From NCBI GenBank assembly GCA_963744105.1, contig CAVUSJ010000002.1:434001-498000 (forward strand): DNA of 64,000 nt. The letters are read 5' to 3'. The position numbers and the translations under genes are program-made. The DNA comes from DASUPK01 sp963744105 (GTDB lineage: Bacteria > Actinomycetota > Thermoleophilia > Solirubrobacterales > 70-9). Shown piece after piece: positions 41,510-51,415 of the stretch; the first letter of the stretch is position 1; every line of letters starts with the position of its first letter. A model generated the notes under the pieces. That model saw only the letters and a program-made list of their open reading frames with translations, had not been told where the DNA came from and ran no database searches.

Positions 41510-42415
41510 ATGCTCTGCGGGGCGATCGACATCGGCTCGAACACGACGCGCCTGCTCGTCGCCGAGCCGTCCGAGGGACAGCTCCGCAAGGTGATGGAGC
41601 AGCGGGCCTACACCCGCATCGGCAAGGACGCGTCGAAGAACGGCAAGATCACCGCGGAGAAGATCGCCGAGGTCGCCGACGTCGTGGCCACGCAGCGGCG
41701 GCTCGCCGAGGAGATGGGCGCCGAGACGGTCAAGACCGTGGCGACGGCCGCGATCCGCGAGGCGAAGAACCGCGACAAGGTCGTGGAGGAGATCGAGGAG
41801 ATCGCCGGCGTCGAGGTCGACGTGCTCGACGAGGAGGAGGAGGGCCGCTTTGCGTTCATCGGGGCGACCAAGTCCCTCAGCCATCCCGTCGAGGGGAGGG
41901 TCGCGGTGGTCGACGTCGGGGGCGGCTCGTCCGAGGTGATCTACGGGACCATGTCCGAAGGGGTCACCGAGGTGAAGTCGTTCAAGATCGGCTCCGGGCT
42001 GCTCACGGAGGAGCACCTCGAGTCCGATCCCCCGTCGGCCTCCGAGATCCGCTGCCTGCGCGATCACATCGCGGACTTCTTCGAGAAGGTGGAGCTGGAG
42101 CCGCCGGATCAGGCGGTGGCAGTGGGCGGGAGCGCCACCTCGCTGCGAACCCTGGTCGGCGCCGTGCTGGAGTACGAGACCCTGGAGCGCGCGGTCAGGG
42201 TGCTGTCCAGCGACGAGATCTACGAGGTCGCCAAGCGCTTCGAGCTCGACTCGCGCCGCGTCAAGCTGCTGCCGGCCGGAGTCCTGCTGCTCGAGAAGTT
42301 CTCCGACCTGCTCGGCCAGCCCCTGCAGATCGGAAAGGGCGGCCTGCGGGAGGGGATCATCCTCACGCTGCTCAACGGCAGCGTGAACGGGGACCACGAG
42401 AAGCTGGCTGCGTAA
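41510..42415 (+). CDS. ppx: Exopolyphosphatase / Ppx-GppA family
   Basis: A 301-residue sugar-kinase-fold phosphatase that releases phosphate from polyphosphate (or converts pppGpp). It has AIDIGSNTTRLLVAE, TAAIREAKNRD, VVDVGGGSSEVIYG and VAVGGSATSL. The short length (about 300) matches actinobacterial and archaeal Ppx without the C-terminal HD domain. Two CHAD genes follow on the same strand, and ppk1 lies 6 kb away. Confidence 0.93.
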   Translation: MLCGAIDIGSNTTRLLVAEPSEGQLRKVMEQRAYTRIGKDASKNGKITAEKIAEVADVVATQRRLAEEMGAETVKTVATAAIREAKNRDKVVEEIEEIAGVEVDVLDEEEEGRFAFIGATKSLSHPVEGRVAVVDVGGGSSEVIYGTMSEGVTEVKSFKIGSGLLTEEHLESDPPSASEIRCLRDHIADFFEKVELEPPDQAVAVGGSATSLRTLVGAVLEYETLERAVRVLSSDEIYEVAKRFELDSRRVKLLPAGVLLLEKFSDLLGQPLQIGKGGLREGIILTLLNGSVNGDHEKLAA

Positions 42416-42427
42416 CAAAGTTGTAAA
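42412..42427 (-). promoter_or_regulatory. Candidate PHO box (two units)
   Basis: GTAAC (42412) and GTAAA (42423) are 11 bases apart; on the minus strand these are TTTAC and GTTAC. The site overlaps the ppx stop and lies 45-60 bases upstream of the first CHAD gene, in inverted orientation. Confidence 0.45.
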
Positions 42428-42471
42428 CGGGCCTCGGAAGGCCGAGGTGCTCCGCCGGTAGGTTGTGGGTC

Positions 42472-42957
42472 GTGGCCAAGGCCAAGGCGATCCCGGACCT
42501 GACCTCCGACGTCCCCTACGCGGAGGCCGCCGCCAAGATCGTCACCGTCAGGGGAGAGGAGCTCGCCGAACACGCTCAGGGCGTCCTGGACACCGGCGAC
42601 ATCGAGCGGGTCCACGACATGCGGGTGGCGACGCGGCGCCTGCGCGCGGCGCTGGAGATCTTCGAGCCCTGCTTCCCGGCCAAGGCCTATGGCCAGGCGC
42701 TCGGCGAGGTCAAGAAGCTCGCGGATGCCCTCGGAGAGCGGCGAGACCGCGACGTCGCCATCGCGGCTCTCCACGGCTTCAACGACCAGATGGCGGCTCC
42801 GGACCGTCGCGGCGTGGTCACCCTGATCGAGCAATTCCGCGCCGAGCAGCAGAAGGCGAACGAGGGGCTGGCGCCGCTGGTCTCCGACGAGAGCGTCAGG
42901 GCTCTGCGGGAGAACATGGAGGAGCTGGTCGGGGCGGCTCGGGAGGCGTCGGCATGA
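42472..42957 (+). CDS. CHAD-domain protein 1
   Basis: A 161-residue protein that is essentially an N-terminal half CHAD module. It has the conserved histidine segment ERVHDMRVATRRLRAALEIF and LGERRDRDVAIAAL. CHAD domains bind inorganic polyphosphate through Arg/Lys/His on a helical surface. The start is GTG 42472; TTG 42463 is an in-frame alternative. Its stop overlaps CHAD protein 2 (ATGA). Together the two make a split pair, probably a heterodimer around polyphosphate. Confidence 0.87.
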   Translation: MAKAKAIPDLTSDVPYAEAAAKIVTVRGEELAEHAQGVLDTGDIERVHDMRVATRRLRAALEIFEPCFPAKAYGQALGEVKKLADALGERRDRDVAIAALHGFNDQMAAPDRRGVVTLIEQFRAEQQKANEGLAPLVSDESVRALRENMEELVGAAREASA

Positions 42958-43709
42958 AGGCCCGCCCCGTCAAGAAGCTCGACCCCTCGCGGAGCCTGGG
43001 GGAGAATGCTGCGCGGATCGTCCAGGTGAGGCTCGACGAGATGATGGACCTCGCGCCGCGGGCCCTTGACGGCAAGAAGAAGGCTCAGCACGACATGCGA
43101 ATCGCGGCCAAGCGACTGCGCTACGTGCTCGAGGTGACCGGCTTCTGCTTCGGGCGGCCCGCCGACACGGCTAGGCGGCGCGCCCGCGACCTGCAGGACA
43201 TCCTCGGCGAGATCCACGACTGCGACGTGATGCTGCCCCGCGTCCGTGACCACCTGAAGGAGCTGCAGCACAGCGACGCCAAGGCCGTCAGGGAGCGGGC
43301 GGGGCAGGCGCCCGACCTCGATCCCAGGATCGCGGCTCAGGCGCCGCATCGAACCGCCTATCGCGGCCTCGACATGCTCGCCGTCTACCTCGAGGCTCGC
43401 CGCGAGCTGCTCACCGACCGGTTCGTCGCCTTCTGGGAGCGCCAGGAGAAGACCGGCACTTGGAAGCGGCTGGAGCGCTCGGTCGACGGCTACCTGCGAC
43501 GCGCGCGAGAGGCGCGCCACATCGCGAAGGCCGCGGAGCGCGCCCGCCAGGACGCCGAGGCGGCCGCTCGCGCAGCGGCTCAGGCTGAGGCTCAGGCTGA
43601 GCAGGCGCGACTCGATCGCGAGCGGGCCAACCGCGAGGCCGAGGCGCAGGCGGATCGCCACGAGCAGATCCAGCGCCGGACCAGCCCGGCGCAGCGCCGG
43701 CCGAGCTAG
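42954..43709 (+). CDS. CHAD-domain protein 2 with charged C-terminal helix
   Basis: A 251-residue protein. It has a CHAD module with KKKAQHDMRIAAKRLRYVLEVT and DLQDILGEIHDCDVM. After about residue 180 comes a long charged and Ala-rich helix (ARDRER-type repeats, AAARAAAQAEAQAEQA), likely a coiled coil. It is coupled to CHAD protein 1 by ATGA. Its TAG overlaps the opposing gene's stop through CTAG. Expected role: anchoring or organising polyphosphate made by Ppk1. Confidence 0.87.
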   Translation: MKARPVKKLDPSRSLGENAARIVQVRLDEMMDLAPRALDGKKKAQHDMRIAAKRLRYVLEVTGFCFGRPADTARRRARDLQDILGEIHDCDVMLPRVRDHLKELQHSDAKAVRERAGQAPDLDPRIAAQAPHRTAYRGLDMLAVYLEARRELLTDRFVAFWERQEKTGTWKRLERSVDGYLRRAREARHIAKAAERARQDAEAAARAAAQAEAQAEQARLDRERANREAEAQADRHEQIQRRTSPAQRRPS

Positions 43710-43954
43710 TTGGACGAGCCGCCGTCGATGGGCGGCAGGCGCCTCATCACGATCTCGACGAGCCTGCGAGTCAGCTCGAGCTGATGCTCATACGAGATTC
43801 GCGTGATCTCCACCTCGGTTCTGAGCTCGGTCAGATAGTCCGCGCCTTCCGCGATACGCCGGTCTATTCGCTCCAAGCGGCCGTCGATGCGGCGCAGGAT
43901 GTCTCGCTCGCTTTCCTCGATGTCGGCGAGGGTCAGGGGCCCAAGATCGCTCAT
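43706..43954 (-). CDS. Small coiled-coil protein, unknown
   Basis: An 82-residue, highly helical protein (ERDILRRIDGRLERIDRRIAE) with heptad-like spacing. It is soluble and has no Cys. The start ATG overlaps the GH31 stop by ATGA, so both are one operon. Its stop overlaps the CHAD 2 stop (CTAG). Function unknown. Confidence 0.7.
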   Translation of the reverse strand: MSDLGPLTLADIEESERDILRRIDGRLERIDRRIAEGADYLTELRTEVEITRISYEHQLELTRRLVEIVMRRLPPIDGGSSN

Positions 43955-46077
43955 CGTGCGATGAACGTTACGGAACGCTCCGGGGATACGGACAAATCGC
44001 CGGGGCGCAGGCTAATGCGGGTCCCATCCGCCAAGTGGGCGCTGACGTGTCCCAGGGGCGGCTTGCCCCAGAGGGTCGCCTCGAGCGGGCGGGAGGGGTC
44101 CTCCTCTCCGAGGCCGCGGGCGACCTCCTCTCGCGGATAGGTGACGATCAGCGATCCATCGCGGACCCAGAGTGGGATCCGGTCGAGCGGGGCATCGGCG
44201 TCGATCCAGCGGCCGCCCTCGAGCGGCTCCCCGGTCCACCAGTCGAGCCACTCCCCCCGCGGCAGGTAGGTGCGACGCTCGGTCGCCCCCTCGTCGAGCA
44301 CCGGGGCGACCCAGAGCGAGGGGCCGAACATGTAGGCGTCCGGAATCTCCCAGCCCTCCGGGTCCTCGGGGTCGACCAGGCAGAGTGGCCGCATGATCGG
44401 CAGCCCGCTGCGGGCGGCGGTCATGGCCGCCGCCCGGATGTAGGGCACGAGGCGCTCGTGCAGCAGAACCGCCTCGCGGTAGTCGTCGAGAACCCGACCG
44501 TCGTAGGTCCAGGCCTCCTGCTGGAAGCGGCCGTGTGCCTGCATCAGCGGGGTGAGAGTGCCCAGCTGAGCCCAGCGGACGAGCAGCTCGGGCTCGCAGC
44601 GCTCCGCGAGCCGGCGGCCCAGGTATCCGCCGACGTCGTGGGAGAGATTCGAGAAGCCGGTGGCCGCGCAGGTGAGCAGCGAGGTGAGCAGCGCCCGCAG
44701 CGACCAGAAGTCCGAGGCCTGGTCCCCGCCCCAGAGCATTCCGGTCGCCTGCTGCCCGGTCCAGCCGGAGCGGCCGAAGACCACGCCGCGGCCCTCGCCA
44801 TGGACGTCGTCGAGCGCCTGCTGCGTGGTCTCGCGGTAGAGCCGGCCGTACTCCCAGGCCGCCTGAACGCCGAGGCGCCCGTCGGCGAGCTCAGCGTCCG
44901 GAGGGAAGTAGTAGCCCTCGCCGTCGTCGGCCTTGACTCCCTCGACGCCCAGCTCGAAGACGTTGCGGGAGAGCTCGCGCCACCAGTCGCGCGCGGCAGC
45001 GGAGGTGAAGTCCACGATCGAGCCGGTCCCCATCCACCAGCGGCCGACGTGCGGATCACCGTTCGCGGCCTTGACGTAGTGACCCGCATCGGCGCCTTCG
45101 GCGTAGTTCTCCGCCGGCTCGGCGTGGAGGCGCTCGGACTCGGCGTCGGGCGGGCGCTGGCCGTCGACCGACTCGAGATTGACCCAGGGCGTCACCCAGA
45201 CCACGGTCCGCACGCCGTCCTCGCGCATCCCCCTGACCAGTCCGGGCGCGTCGGGGAACTGGTAGGGGTTGAAGCGCCAGGTGTTGTACTGCGTCTCCCA
45301 GGGCGAGTCGATCACGATCGCGTCGAGAGGAAGGTCCGACTTCCGGTAGCCGCGCCAGTCGTCCTCGACGTCGTCCTGGTGCTCGTAGACGTCGCGGCTC
45401 TTCCAGTGGCCGTAGGCCCACTCGGGCATCAGGGCGGGTAGACCGGTCTCGCGGAGGAGGGCGCGCAGCCGGGCCGCGGGTGTCGGGCCGGTGAAGACGT
45501 GCACGCGCAGAGGGCCGGAGGCAGACCGGACCGAGAGGGACGCGACGTCCCCGGTCAGGTCCGCCTCGACGCCGGGGCCCGAGGTCTCGATCCACGCCGC
45601 CCAGCCAGCCGAGGAGAGCAGCCAGGGCACCGGGGCGTAGTCGCCCTGCGGGATGCCACCCTGTTCGAGGAACTCAGGAGGGCAGTCCGGGCCCGTGTAG
45701 CGGCGGTCGGCGCCGAGCCGGACGAGGCGGCCCCGCTGGTCGAAGTCCAGGCCGTGCCGCGCTCCGAGCCCGGTGACCCGCTCCCCGTCGAGCAGCGGCC
45801 AGCTCACGCCGAGCCGCAGCCAGTCGACCTCGGAGGGGTCGATGCTGATCAGCAGCCGGTCGGGCGCGGGGGTGGAGACCTCGAACTGGTCGTCCGGGAG
45901 GGTCACCGGGCCCTCGCGCTCCTCGTGGACGAGCACCCCCTCGGTCAGGGTGATCAGCTGGTCACGGGCGACCCCGCGACAGGCCCATGCACGCAGGCCC
46001 GCGAGCAGCCTTGCGGCCACCTCGTCTCCGCTCCACAGCGAGCCTGGCGGGACTCCCCTCTCGGATGCGACGCCCAC
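43951..46077 (-). CDS. Glycoside hydrolase family 31 protein
   Basis: A 708-residue alpha-glycosidase-type enzyme with a beta-sandwich N-terminal region and a TIM barrel (about 215-560). LPALMPEWAYGHWKSRDVY starts the barrel, VKADDGE (381-387) holds the nucleophile, and FGRSGW (434-439) with WGGDQ (449-453) marks the acid/base side. It has no signal peptide, so it is probably cytoplasmic. GH31 members include alpha-glucosidase, alpha-xylosidase and sulfoquinovosidase; the nucleophile-region sequence (ADDGE) does not allow a choice. It is divergent from the PHP-glycosyltransferase. Confidence 0.9.
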   Translation of the reverse strand: MGVASERGVPPGSLWSGDEVAARLLAGLRAWACRGVARDQLITLTEGVLVHEEREGPVTLPDDQFEVSTPAPDRLLISIDPSEVDWLRLGVSWPLLDGERVTGLGARHGLDFDQRGRLVRLGADRRYTGPDCPPEFLEQGGIPQGDYAPVPWLLSSAGWAAWIETSGPGVEADLTGDVASLSVRSASGPLRVHVFTGPTPAARLRALLRETGLPALMPEWAYGHWKSRDVYEHQDDVEDDWRGYRKSDLPLDAIVIDSPWETQYNTWRFNPYQFPDAPGLVRGMREDGVRTVVWVTPWVNLESVDGQRPPDAESERLHAEPAENYAEGADAGHYVKAANGDPHVGRWWMGTGSIVDFTSAAARDWWRELSRNVFELGVEGVKADDGEGYYFPPDAELADGRLGVQAAWEYGRLYRETTQQALDDVHGEGRGVVFGRSGWTGQQATGMLWGGDQASDFWSLRALLTSLLTCAATGFSNLSHDVGGYLGRRLAERCEPELLVRWAQLGTLTPLMQAHGRFQQEAWTYDGRVLDDYREAVLLHERLVPYIRAAAMTAARSGLPIMRPLCLVDPEDPEGWEIPDAYMFGPSLWVAPVLDEGATERRTYLPRGEWLDWWTGEPLEGGRWIDADAPLDRIPLWVRDGSLIVTYPREEVARGLGEEDPSRPLEATLWGKPPLGHVSAHLADGTRISLRPGDLSVSPERSVTFIAR

Positions 46078-46104
46078 AGCCGCCCAAGTGTGGCAACGGT
46101 GCCG

Positions 46105-46142
46105 TTCACGACCTCTTTACGTCCGGGACACGACCTCGTAAC
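46105..46142 (+). promoter_or_regulatory. PHO box, four tandem 11-base units
   Basis: TTCAC (46105), TTTAC (46116), GACAC (46127) and GTAAC (46138) repeat every 11 bases, 63-100 bases upstream of the PHP-glycosyltransferase start and in its orientation. Confidence 0.75.
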
Positions 46143-46204
46143 GGGATTTTCCCTGCATACGGGCACCCTGAGGTCATCAGGAAATCAATGAGAAAGGGTC
46201 AACG

Positions 46205-48513
46205 ATGAACCCGATATCGACGAGCCGCGTCGATCTGCACTGCCACTCCACCGCCTCTGAGATCTCGAAGCTCGGGATCCAGCGCAGTCTCGGCCTCCCC
46301 GAGTGCGCGACGCCGCCGGAGGAGGTCTACGAGCTCGCCAAGCGGCGGGGCATGGACTTCGTGACGATCACCGATCACGACACGATCGACGGCTGCCTCG
46401 AGATCGCGGACCGCGACGACGTCTTCATCTCCGAGGAGCTGACGGTCTGGTTCCGCGGGGAGCCGCAGGCCGTCCACCTGCTCTGCTTCGGGATCACCCC
46501 GGACGATCACGCCTGGCTGCAGGAGCACAACCGCGACGTGGAAGCGTGCGCGGAGTACCTGCACTCCAACGAGATCGCCTGCTCCCTGGCACACCCTTTC
46601 TACGCGGTCGAGGCGCCCCTCTCTCCGGCGCACAGGCGAAAGCTCGCGCAGCTGTTCCCGGTCTGGGAGACCCGCAACGGCTCCCGCGCGCGCGAGCTCA
46701 ACATGCCGGCCGCGATCTACATCGAGACGCACGGTGGTACCGGCACCGGCGGCTCGGACGATCACGCCGGCGTGGACATCGGGAGGACGTTCACCGAGAC
46801 GCCACCCGCGACCACGCCGGAAGAGTTTCTGCGCCACATCCGCCAGGGCCGCGCCGACGCGCGCGGCGAGCAGGGCAGCGCGGCGAAGTGGGCGCACGCG
46901 GCAATGGGCCTCGCGACCCGGGCGCTGCTGATCAAGGACGCCACGTCCAACGGGAACGGTGTCCCCGCGGAGCCGAGCGCCGACGCGATCCTCGAGATAG
47001 CGGAGCGCGTGATGAGCGAGGGGAATGTGCGCCGCGGCAAGGAGGGGGAGAGATCGGCCCCGAGGACGCTCGCGCGCTGCTCACCGCGTTCACCGAGGCG
47101 GTCGGCCTGGAGCCCGGCCGGGCGCTGATCGACTACATGCAGGCCGACCGCTTCAGCCACGCCGAGCTCGAGCGCAAGGCGCGGCGGGTCCACGAGCGGC
47201 GGCTCCGCGAGGTGGTGGAGTCGACCGTCGAGAGCGTGCGGAACGGCGGCGCCCATGACCTCGCCGGCACGGCGGTCAACGCGGGCCGGGAGCTCTTCCG
47301 GGCGGCGATCCCGGCGGTGCCATATGCACCAGCAGCCGCCTTTTTGGGGAGCGAGAAGGCCAAGCTCATTCCCCGAGAGGGCTCCAAGCGCGTGGCACTG
47401 GTCGCCGACGCGATCGGCGGGGTGCACGGCGTCACCCACACGATCGAGCGGATCCGCGAGCTGGGCGTCCCAGGCTACGAGGTCGAGGTGATCGGCACCG
47501 ACCGCAACGTGGACCGCCGCCTCTCGGCCGTGGCCGAGGTCGAGATCCCCTTCTATGAGGGCCTCGAGATCGGGATGCCGAGCCTCCCGGCGATGGTCGA
47601 GGCACTGGCCGAGGGCCACTTCGACGCCGTCCACGTGACCGCCCCGGGGCCCGCGGGCGTGATCGCGGCGCTGATCGCACGGATCATGGAGCTGCCCGTG
47701 CTGGGCAGCTGGCACACCGAGCTCGGGGCCTACGCCGGGCTGCGTTCGGCGTCGGCGGACCTCGAGAGGGGCGCCGACATGGCGCTGTCGCTCTTCTACC
47801 GCCAGTGCGGCCGCGTGCTCTCGCCGAGCCCCGCCAGCGACGAGTCGCTCGCCCGTCTCGGCATCGAGCGTCACGCAATCGGCCGCTGGGGTCGAGGGGT
47901 CGACACCTCCCGGTTCGACCCGGCCCTCCGCGACGCCGACTCCTATCCGGGCGAGATCAAGGCCCTATATGCAGGGAGGCTCACCAAGGAGAAGGGGGTG
48001 GAGTTGCTGGCCGACTCCTTCATCCGCGCGCACGACGCCGATCCGAGGCTGCACCTGCTGCTCGCGGGAGGCGGCCCGGAGGAGGAGATGCTCGGTGAGC
48101 GGCTCGGCGACCGCGCGACGTTCCTCGGTTGGCTCGGCGGCGACGACCTGCCGCGCGCCTACGCGAGCGCCGATCTCTTCCTCTTCTGCAGCCGGACCGA
48201 CACGTTCGGCCAGGTCCTGGTCGAGGCGGGAGCAAGCGGTCTGCCGGCGGTGGCGGTGAACGAGGGCGGGCCCTCCTCGATCGTGATCGACGGCGAGACC
48301 GGGCGGCTCTGCGACGCCGAACCGGCAATGCTCGCCGCAGCGATCCTGCAACTCGCCGACTCCCCCGCCTGGAGGGCGAAGCTCGGCCGGCAGGCGATGG
48401 AGGCGGCCCGGGCGCGCACCTGGGAAGCGGCGATGAACCAGCTGGCCGACGGCTACGACCGGGTCACCGAGCCGGCCGATCGGCCCCGCATCTCTCTCGT
48501 CAGAGCGGCATAG
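46205..48513 (+). pseudogene. PHP-domain / GT4 glycosyltransferase, frameshifted
   Basis: Two frames form one protein of about 769 residues. The first (1-280) is a PHP metal-dependent domain: RVDLHCHSTASE, FVTITDHDTIDG, SLAHPFYAVEAP and GGSDDHAGVDIG. The second is a family 4 glycosyltransferase: RVALVADAIGGVHGVTHT, LGSWHTELGAYAG, LYAGRLTKEKGVELLADSF and DTFGQVLVEAGASGLP. The switch lies at a five-G run (47044-47048); one extra G restores the frame. The second frame has no start codon before the conserved region. A PHO box precedes it, so it may make a glycan or glycolipid during phosphate starvation. Confidence 0.82.
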
Positions 48514-48535
48514 AAGACCCTCTAAGGTCCTGGGT

Positions 48536-50735
48536 GTGACCGACGAGCTCGCCCAGCCCAGCGCCGAGACGACCGGGCCTGCGGTCGGGGGCGGGGGGGC
48601 GACGGTCGTGCCGGAGGCGGTGCACACGACGGCCTCGGATCCCGACCTCACCGACTCGTCGCTCTACTTCAACCGCGAGCTCTCCTGGCTCGACTTCAAC
48701 GACCGGGTCCTGCAGCTCGCCGAGGACCCGCGCATCCCCCTGCTCGAGCGCGTCAACTTCGCCTCGATCTACCAGGACAACCTCGATGAGTTCTTCATGG
48801 TGCGCGTCGCCGGCCTGCACGACCTGGTCGAGGGGAAGATCGACAAGCGCGGCGCCGATGGGATGGCGGCGTCGGACGTGATCGCGCTGATCCGCCGGCG
48901 TGCGATCGATCTGCGCCTGCGTCTCACCCGCTGCTTCGAGGATGAGATCCAGCCGGCGCTCGCCGAGCACGGCATCCGGCTCATCCGCCTGAGCGCCGCG
49001 AACGAGCGCGAGCGCGAGGAGGTCGAGCACCTCTTCCAGAGCCAGGTCTTTCCGGCTCTGACGCCGCTGGTGATCGGCCGCGGTCGGCCGTTCCCCTACA
49101 TCTCGAACCTGTCCCTCAGCATCGGGGTCCTGCTGCGCAACCCCGAGAAGGACGAGGAGGTGGCGGCCAGGGTGAAGGTGCCGAAGGAGCTGCTGCGCCG
49201 CTTCCTGTCCGTCGGGGAGGGAGGCCTCACCTTCGTCCCGCTGGAGGAGGTGATCGCGGCGAACCTCGACGACCTCTTCCCAGGGATGGAGATCGTCCAC
49301 CACTCGCTCTTCCGCGTCACCCGCGACACCGACTACGACGTCTCCGACGAGGCCGACGACCTGCTGCTCGCCGTTGAGGAAGAGGTGCGCCGCCGCCGCT
49401 TCGGCGAGGTGGTGAGGCTCGAGGTCTCTCCCAGACATGGAGCCGCGCCTCCGCGACCAACTGGTCGAGGCGATGGACATCGAGGACCATCAGGTCTATG
49501 AACCGCCGGGCCTGCTCGGCATCGACGACCTGGTCGACATCTACTCGATCCAGGGATACCGCGAGCTTCGCTACGGGGCCTGGCAGGGCGTCACGGCCGC
49601 GCAGCTCCAGCAGGGCAGCCGCACCCAGCGCGAGGTCGATGTCTTCGGCGCGATGCGCCAGGGCGACATCCTCGTCCACCATCCCTACGACTCCTTCGCA
49701 GGCTCGGTCGAGCGCTTCGTCCGCCAGGCGGTCGAGGACCCGAACGTGCTGGCGATCAAGCAGACCGTCTACAGGACCAGCGCCGACTCGCCGCTCGTCC
49801 CGGGTCTGATCGAGGCCTCCGAGCGCGGCAAGCAGGCGGTCTGCCTGGTGGAGCTCAAGGCACGCTTCGACGAGAGCGCCAACATCCGCTGGGCGAGGGC
49901 GCTGGAGGAGGCCGGCGTCCACGTCGTCTACGGCATCCCCGGCCTGAAGACGCACGTCAAGTGCATCCTGGTCGCCCGCCGCGAAGGCGACGGCGTCCGC
50001 AACTACGTCCACATCGGGACCGGCAACTACAACCCGAAGACCGCGCGGATCTACACGGACTTCGGGCTCTTCACCTCGAACCAGGAGATCGGCGACGACA
50101 TCGCGGAGATGTTCAACTACCTCACCGGGTACGCGCGCCCGAGCGGCTACCGCAAGGTGCTGGTCGCGCCGTTCAACCTGAAGGAGGGGATCGTCGGCGA
50201 GATCGAGCGGACGATCGAGGCGCACTCACCGGAGCGGCCGGCGCGGATCCGGATGAAGATGAACTCGCTGCTCGACCCGCCCTGCATCCGGGCGCTCTAC
50301 CGAGCCTCGCAGGCCGGGGTCGAGGTCGACCTCAACATCCGTGGCATCTGCGCCCTGCGCCCCGGCGTTCAGGGGGTGTCGGAGAACATTCGCGTCGTCT
50401 CCGTGGTCGGCCGGTTCCTCGAGCACTCGCGGATCTACTCGTTCGAGCGCCCCGACGAGACCAGGATCCTGATCGGCTCAGCCGACCTGATGCCGCGCAA
50501 CCTCTACAACCGCGTTGAGCTGGTCACCCCGGTCGAGGACCAGGCCAATCGCGACCAGCTGACCGACTCGCTGGACCGTGCCTTTGCCGACAACACCAAC
50601 GCCTGGGAGCTGGGCAGCGACGGCGTCTGGTCGCGCCGGACGATGAACGGCAATCCGCCTCGCAGCGTGCAGTCGGAGCTCATGGAGCGCCACGTCCAAA
50701 GTGCCGCTGCAGCGGCCGCGGCGGTCAGCGTGTAG
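48536..50735 (+). pseudogene. ppk1: Polyphosphate kinase 1, frameshifted
   Basis: Together the two frames give a full-length Ppk1 (about 732 residues), which polymerises the ATP gamma-phosphate into polyphosphate. Frame 1 (GTG 48536) has YFNRELSWLDFNDRVL and DNLDEFFMVRVAGL. Frame 2 (from ATG 49437) has DILVHHPYDSF, IKQTVYRTS, LKTHVK and HIGTGNYNPKTARIYTD with the catalytic His residues. The break is at 49431-49436: CCCAGACATG should read CCCGACATG, one extra A. The frame-2 ATG could reinitiate but would lack the N-terminal domain. Confidence 0.87.
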
Positions 50736-50778
50736 CTCGCGCGGTCGCACCGCGGTGCCTCTGGTAGCTTGGCCCTCG

Positions 50779-51399
50779 GTGCCCCTTCGCTCCCAGACAA
50801 GCAGGGATGCGGCGTATTTCGATGCCCTCGCCGAGTCCGGGGCCAACATCCTGCGGGGCGCGAAGCTGCTGGTGCACATGTTCGAAACCTGGCCGGAGGA
50901 CAGCGGCGTGGCCCGGGACATCCTCAAGGCGGAGCAGGAGGGGGATCGCATCACACAGGAGATCGTTCGCCGGCTGAACGTCGAGCCGCCGAGGAGCCTC
51001 GACAGCGCCGACGTCTACGCGCTCGCGACCCAGCTCGACGACATCATCGACGACATCGAGGAGGCCGCCGACTTCATGGGGCTGTTCGCGATCGAGGCCC
51101 CGATGGAGCAGGCGCACGTGCTGTCGAACATCCTTGCTCGCTCATGTGAGCAGGTCTCCGGGCTGTTGACTGATCTACGGGGTTTCAAGGATCTCGAGCC
51201 CTACTGGGTGGAGATCCACCGTCTCGAGAACGAGGGCGACCGGGTCTGGCGGGAGGCTCTCGCATCGCTGTTCTCAGACGGGATCGACCCGATGGTGGTG
51301 ATCCGCTGGAAGGACATCTTCGGCCTCCTGGAGCGCGCCATTGATTCGACCGAGACGGCGGCTCACAAGATCGAGGCGATCGCCGTCAAGCACTCGTAG
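50779..51399 (+). CDS. DUF47/PhoU-like protein
   Basis: A 206-residue helical protein of the DUF47 (TIGR00153) group. It has FDALAESGANILRGAKLLVHMF, EQEGDRITQEIVRRL, ATQLDDIIDDIEEAADFMGLF and RWKDIFGLLERAIDSTETAAHKI, the repeated PhoU-like metal-binding helices. DUF47 proteins usually pair with PiT low-affinity phosphate transporters, but here no pit gene follows; it lies right after ppk1. It may couple polyphosphate to transport control. GTG 50779 fits the family N-terminus. Confidence 0.87.
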   Translation: MPLRSQTSRDAAYFDALAESGANILRGAKLLVHMFETWPEDSGVARDILKAEQEGDRITQEIVRRLNVEPPRSLDSADVYALATQLDDIIDDIEEAADFMGLFAIEAPMEQAHVLSNILARSCEQVSGLLTDLRGFKDLEPYWVEIHRLENEGDRVWREALASLFSDGIDPMVVIRWKDIFGLLERAIDSTETAAHKIEAIAVKHS

Positions 51400-51415
51400 C
51401 CGGATCGTGGGCCGC

